From positions 1-59,303 of IMG/VR virus record IMGVR_UViG_3300008266_000155: DNA of 59,303 nucleotides; one strand, written 5' to 3'. The DNA comes from a virus. Every line of letters starts with the position of its first letter. The first letter of the stretch is position 1. The notes under the pieces are model-generated. The model did not search any database. It had not been told where the DNA came from and was given only the letters and a program-made list of their open reading frames with translations. Both the position numbers and the translations under genes were made by a program. This document shows positions 57,824-59,303 of this stretch, in pieces.

Positions 57824-58218
57824 GCACCTTAACCGCTCAGACTGTCAACGCTGCGACGGCGGTCAAGACTGCGGCGCTCCAAGATGCCAGCGGCGGCAAC
57901 AGCATGGCCCCGGCCGACATCAATCAGGGGCGGGCGAAGGTTTGGGCGACTGTCACCAACGCAGGCTCTACTGCGCTGGTAGACGGATTTGGGGTGGCAT
58001 CTCTGACTGATGCTGGCGCTGGAAACACAACAGTTACATTTAGTGTTGCGATGAGCAATGCCCTGTATTGCTACGCTACGTCGCCCGGCGCTAGCCCTCA
58101 AGTAACAGGCGCCGTAGTAACAAAAGGAACGGGTTCGTGCCAGACATTATATAGAAACAATTCAGGCTTTGGCGATACCGACCAAGATTTCGGCCTATTG
58201 ATTTTCGGAGATCGGTGA
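57820..58218 (+). CDS. Fibre-tip protein 2 of three related proteins
   Basis: 132 residues. Shares the leader MSTLTAQTVNAATAV, AKVWATVTNAG, GFGVASLTDAGAGNTTVTFS and the final LLIFGD with copies 1 and 3, but differs between them. The more diverged middle (LYCYATSPGASPQVTGAVVT) is where receptor specificity would be expected. Confidence 0.7.
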   Translation: MSTLTAQTVNAATAVKTAALQDASGGNSMAPADINQGRAKVWATVTNAGSTALVDGFGVASLTDAGAGNTTVTFSVAMSNALYCYATSPGASPQVTGAVVTKGTGSCQTLYRNNSGFGDTDQDFGLLIFGDR

Positions 58219-58604
58219 TGAGCACAGTTCGCGCTGACAACTTCGGGAACCGGGTCGGCACGTCGAGCATTTCGGCGGATACGCTGTTGCAAGGGACGGC
58301 GAAGGTTTGGGTTAATATGAATGGCACGGGCGCTATTGCTGTGCGTGATAGTTTCAATGTTTCAAGTCTTACTGACGGTGGAGTTGGGTTTTATGCCACA
58401 AACTATTCATCCGCTCGTCCTTCTGTAAATTATTCAGTAGCCGGCACTCTTTCTGCCGCTGTGGAAAATTCATCATCAAGTGCAAGGTCTGTTGTCCCAA
58501 CCATCCTGAATACAAGCGCAGTAAGTTTTGTGGGCTGCGTGGGCACAGGCACGGCACTTGATTGGGATTACGTTCACGTCTCTATCATTGGAGATCCGAC
58601 ATGA
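58218..58604 (+). CDS. Fibre-tip protein 3 of three related proteins
   Basis: 128 residues from ATG 58218. Shares MSTVRADNFGNRVGTSS, AKVWVNMNGTGAIAVRDSFN and the final VSIIGDPT with copies 1 and 2. The stretch 58370-58520 is far richer in A and T than the genome, suggesting recent import of the variable part. Overlaps copy 2 by one base and the next gene by 4. Confidence 0.75.
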   Translation: MSTVRADNFGNRVGTSSISADTLLQGTAKVWVNMNGTGAIAVRDSFNVSSLTDGGVGFYATNYSSARPSVNYSVAGTLSAAVENSSSSARSVVPTILNTSAVSFVGCVGTGTALDWDYVHVSIIGDPT

Positions 58605-59077
58605 TCTGGACTGCCACCCGCGAGGAGCTGCGTGAAGACTTCGCATTGATGGAGAAGGCGCATCACGCGCTGTTTCCTGTCGAGACGAGCGCGCGCATCG
58701 CGTTCCACGACGCAACGCAGGAAGCCGTCAAGGTCGTCACGCCCGCGCCGCGCTTCATCGCCGCGCTGATGGCCGGCGGCTACATCAAGCGCAAGCGGTG
58801 CGTCGGCGCGGACCTGCGCTCCGGCCTGCCCATGTTCGAGGGCGACAAGGACGCTGCGCCGCTGCGGGACAAAGACGGGAACGTCTTCGACTACGGCAAG
58901 CCGATGGGCCCGATGACGCATGATGAGGCCATCGCGTTCCTGGCGTGGCGGGATCTGCCCCCAGGCTGCAACCACTTCAAGATCATGAGCACCGACGATC
59001 TGCCGCGCATCGACGGCTGCATCGACAAGGCCCGGAAATTTCGCGCCGCGTGGCGCCTCGAAGGAGAAGACGCATGA
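58601..59077 (+). CDS. Unknown protein between fibre-tip genes and chaperone
   Basis: 158 residues. Helical start (TREELREDFALMEKAHHALF), beta middle and DDLPRIDGCIDKARKFRAAW near the end. Coupled by 4-base overlaps to fibre-tip 3 and to the chaperone-like gene, so it probably assists fibre assembly or attaches the tips. No family recognised. Confidence 0.6.
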   Translation: MIWTATREELREDFALMEKAHHALFPVETSARIAFHDATQEAVKVVTPAPRFIAALMAGGYIKRKRCVGADLRSGLPMFEGDKDAAPLRDKDGNVFDYGKPMGPMTHDEAIAFLAWRDLPPGCNHFKIMSTDDLPRIDGCIDKARKFRAAWRLEGEDA

Positions 59078-59303
59078 CCGAGAAGAAGCAGCCCGACACC
59101 TTCATCATGGTCGAAGGCCGTCAACTGCCGGCCGCCGATCAGCCGCCGCAGAGCGAGCTGCAGGCCGCGTTCAAGGCAAACGCCGCCGGCAAGATCACCA
59201 TCCACATGCCGACGGCCAAGAACGTCGCCCGCGACCTGATCCGCGCCGCCCGCGCCGAGAAGTTCCGCCGCATCGACGACCTGCGCAATCAGGCGATCGA
59301 CGA
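59074..59303 (+). CDS. Tail fibre assembly chaperone-like protein, N-terminal part (continues at 1)
   Basis: 76 codons to the window edge; it starts by ATGA overlap. Charged, with MVEGRQLPAADQPPQSELQA then helices rich in Arg/Ala. The last two bases plus base 1 complete a codon and the frame continues to the stop at 140-142. Chaperone assignment rests on size, composition and position. Confidence 0.6.
   Translation, partial: MTEKKQPDTFIMVEGRQLPAADQPPQSELQAAFKANAAGKITIHMPTAKNVARDLIRAARAEKFRRIDDLRNQAID

Noticed and set aside
1-59303. CRISPR array, insertion sequence, integrase or attachment site
   Set aside because: No regularly spaced repeats, transposase or integrase motifs, or long flanking repeats were seen.

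Overview
The window looks like one complete tailed-phage genome, about 59.3 kb and GC-rich, opened inside a gene. The frame that begins at 59074 runs off the right edge and continues in frame into positions 1-142, so the molecule is circular or circularly permuted. The particle genes suggest a short-tailed (podovirus) phage: an N4-gp56-type capsid protein, a P22-type portal, a gp10-like tail plug protein, a beta-helix tailspike and a giant multidomain virion protein. This layout recalls Bcep22-like phages. A GapR-family protein points to an alphaproteobacterial host. No integrase was found.

Layout. (1) 1-22288, plus strand: tail chaperone end, tailspike, gp10-like stabiliser, a Hint-domain protein, a GNAT-like protein, ejection-type proteins, and a 13.9-kb region encoding a polyvalent protein of about 4,600 residues. 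That region carries a pyrophosphatase-like domain, C5- and N6-methyltransferases, a strawberry-notch-type helicase, an HExxH segment and a C-terminal polyvalent-associated domain. It is broken by four apparent frameshifts whose net effect is zero. (2) 22325-25114, plus: lysis cassette (membrane protein, lipoprotein, N-acetylmuramidase, 3TM holin, two membrane proteins). (3) 31132-25111, minus: recombination module (Fe-S RecB/Cas4-like nuclease, DnaQ-like exonuclease, DUF2829 protein, putative recombination protein, SbcC-like ATPase with a zinc hook) ending in a lytic transglycosylase. (4) 31276-36325, plus: early/replication genes (HTH regulator, GapR-like protein, MT-A70 methylase, VRR-NUC nuclease, DUF1376 replication protein). 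(5) 39115-36322, minus: eight or nine small unknown genes, several separated by perfect hairpins. (6) 39287-40163, plus: a tRNA-Met with an initiator-like C1:A72 mismatch, then about 800 bases packed with perfect hairpins and lacking a convincing gene, a candidate large structured RNA. (7) 40164-43280, plus: small unknown genes. (8) 43277-59303, plus: terminase, a broken small gene, head-associated proteins, portal, scaffold-like protein, capsid, head-tail adaptor, tail fibre and three tandem related fibre-tip proteins.

Control. Four copies of a 17-bp inverted repeat, roughly TGTCAC-N5-GAGACA, lie only in the three early control regions (29184, 31152, 39139, 39237). Two abut the -10 of leftward promoters. 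The small HTH protein encoded next to one copy is the obvious candidate repressor. Late gene groups end at clear rho-independent terminators (45806, 51124, 54879).
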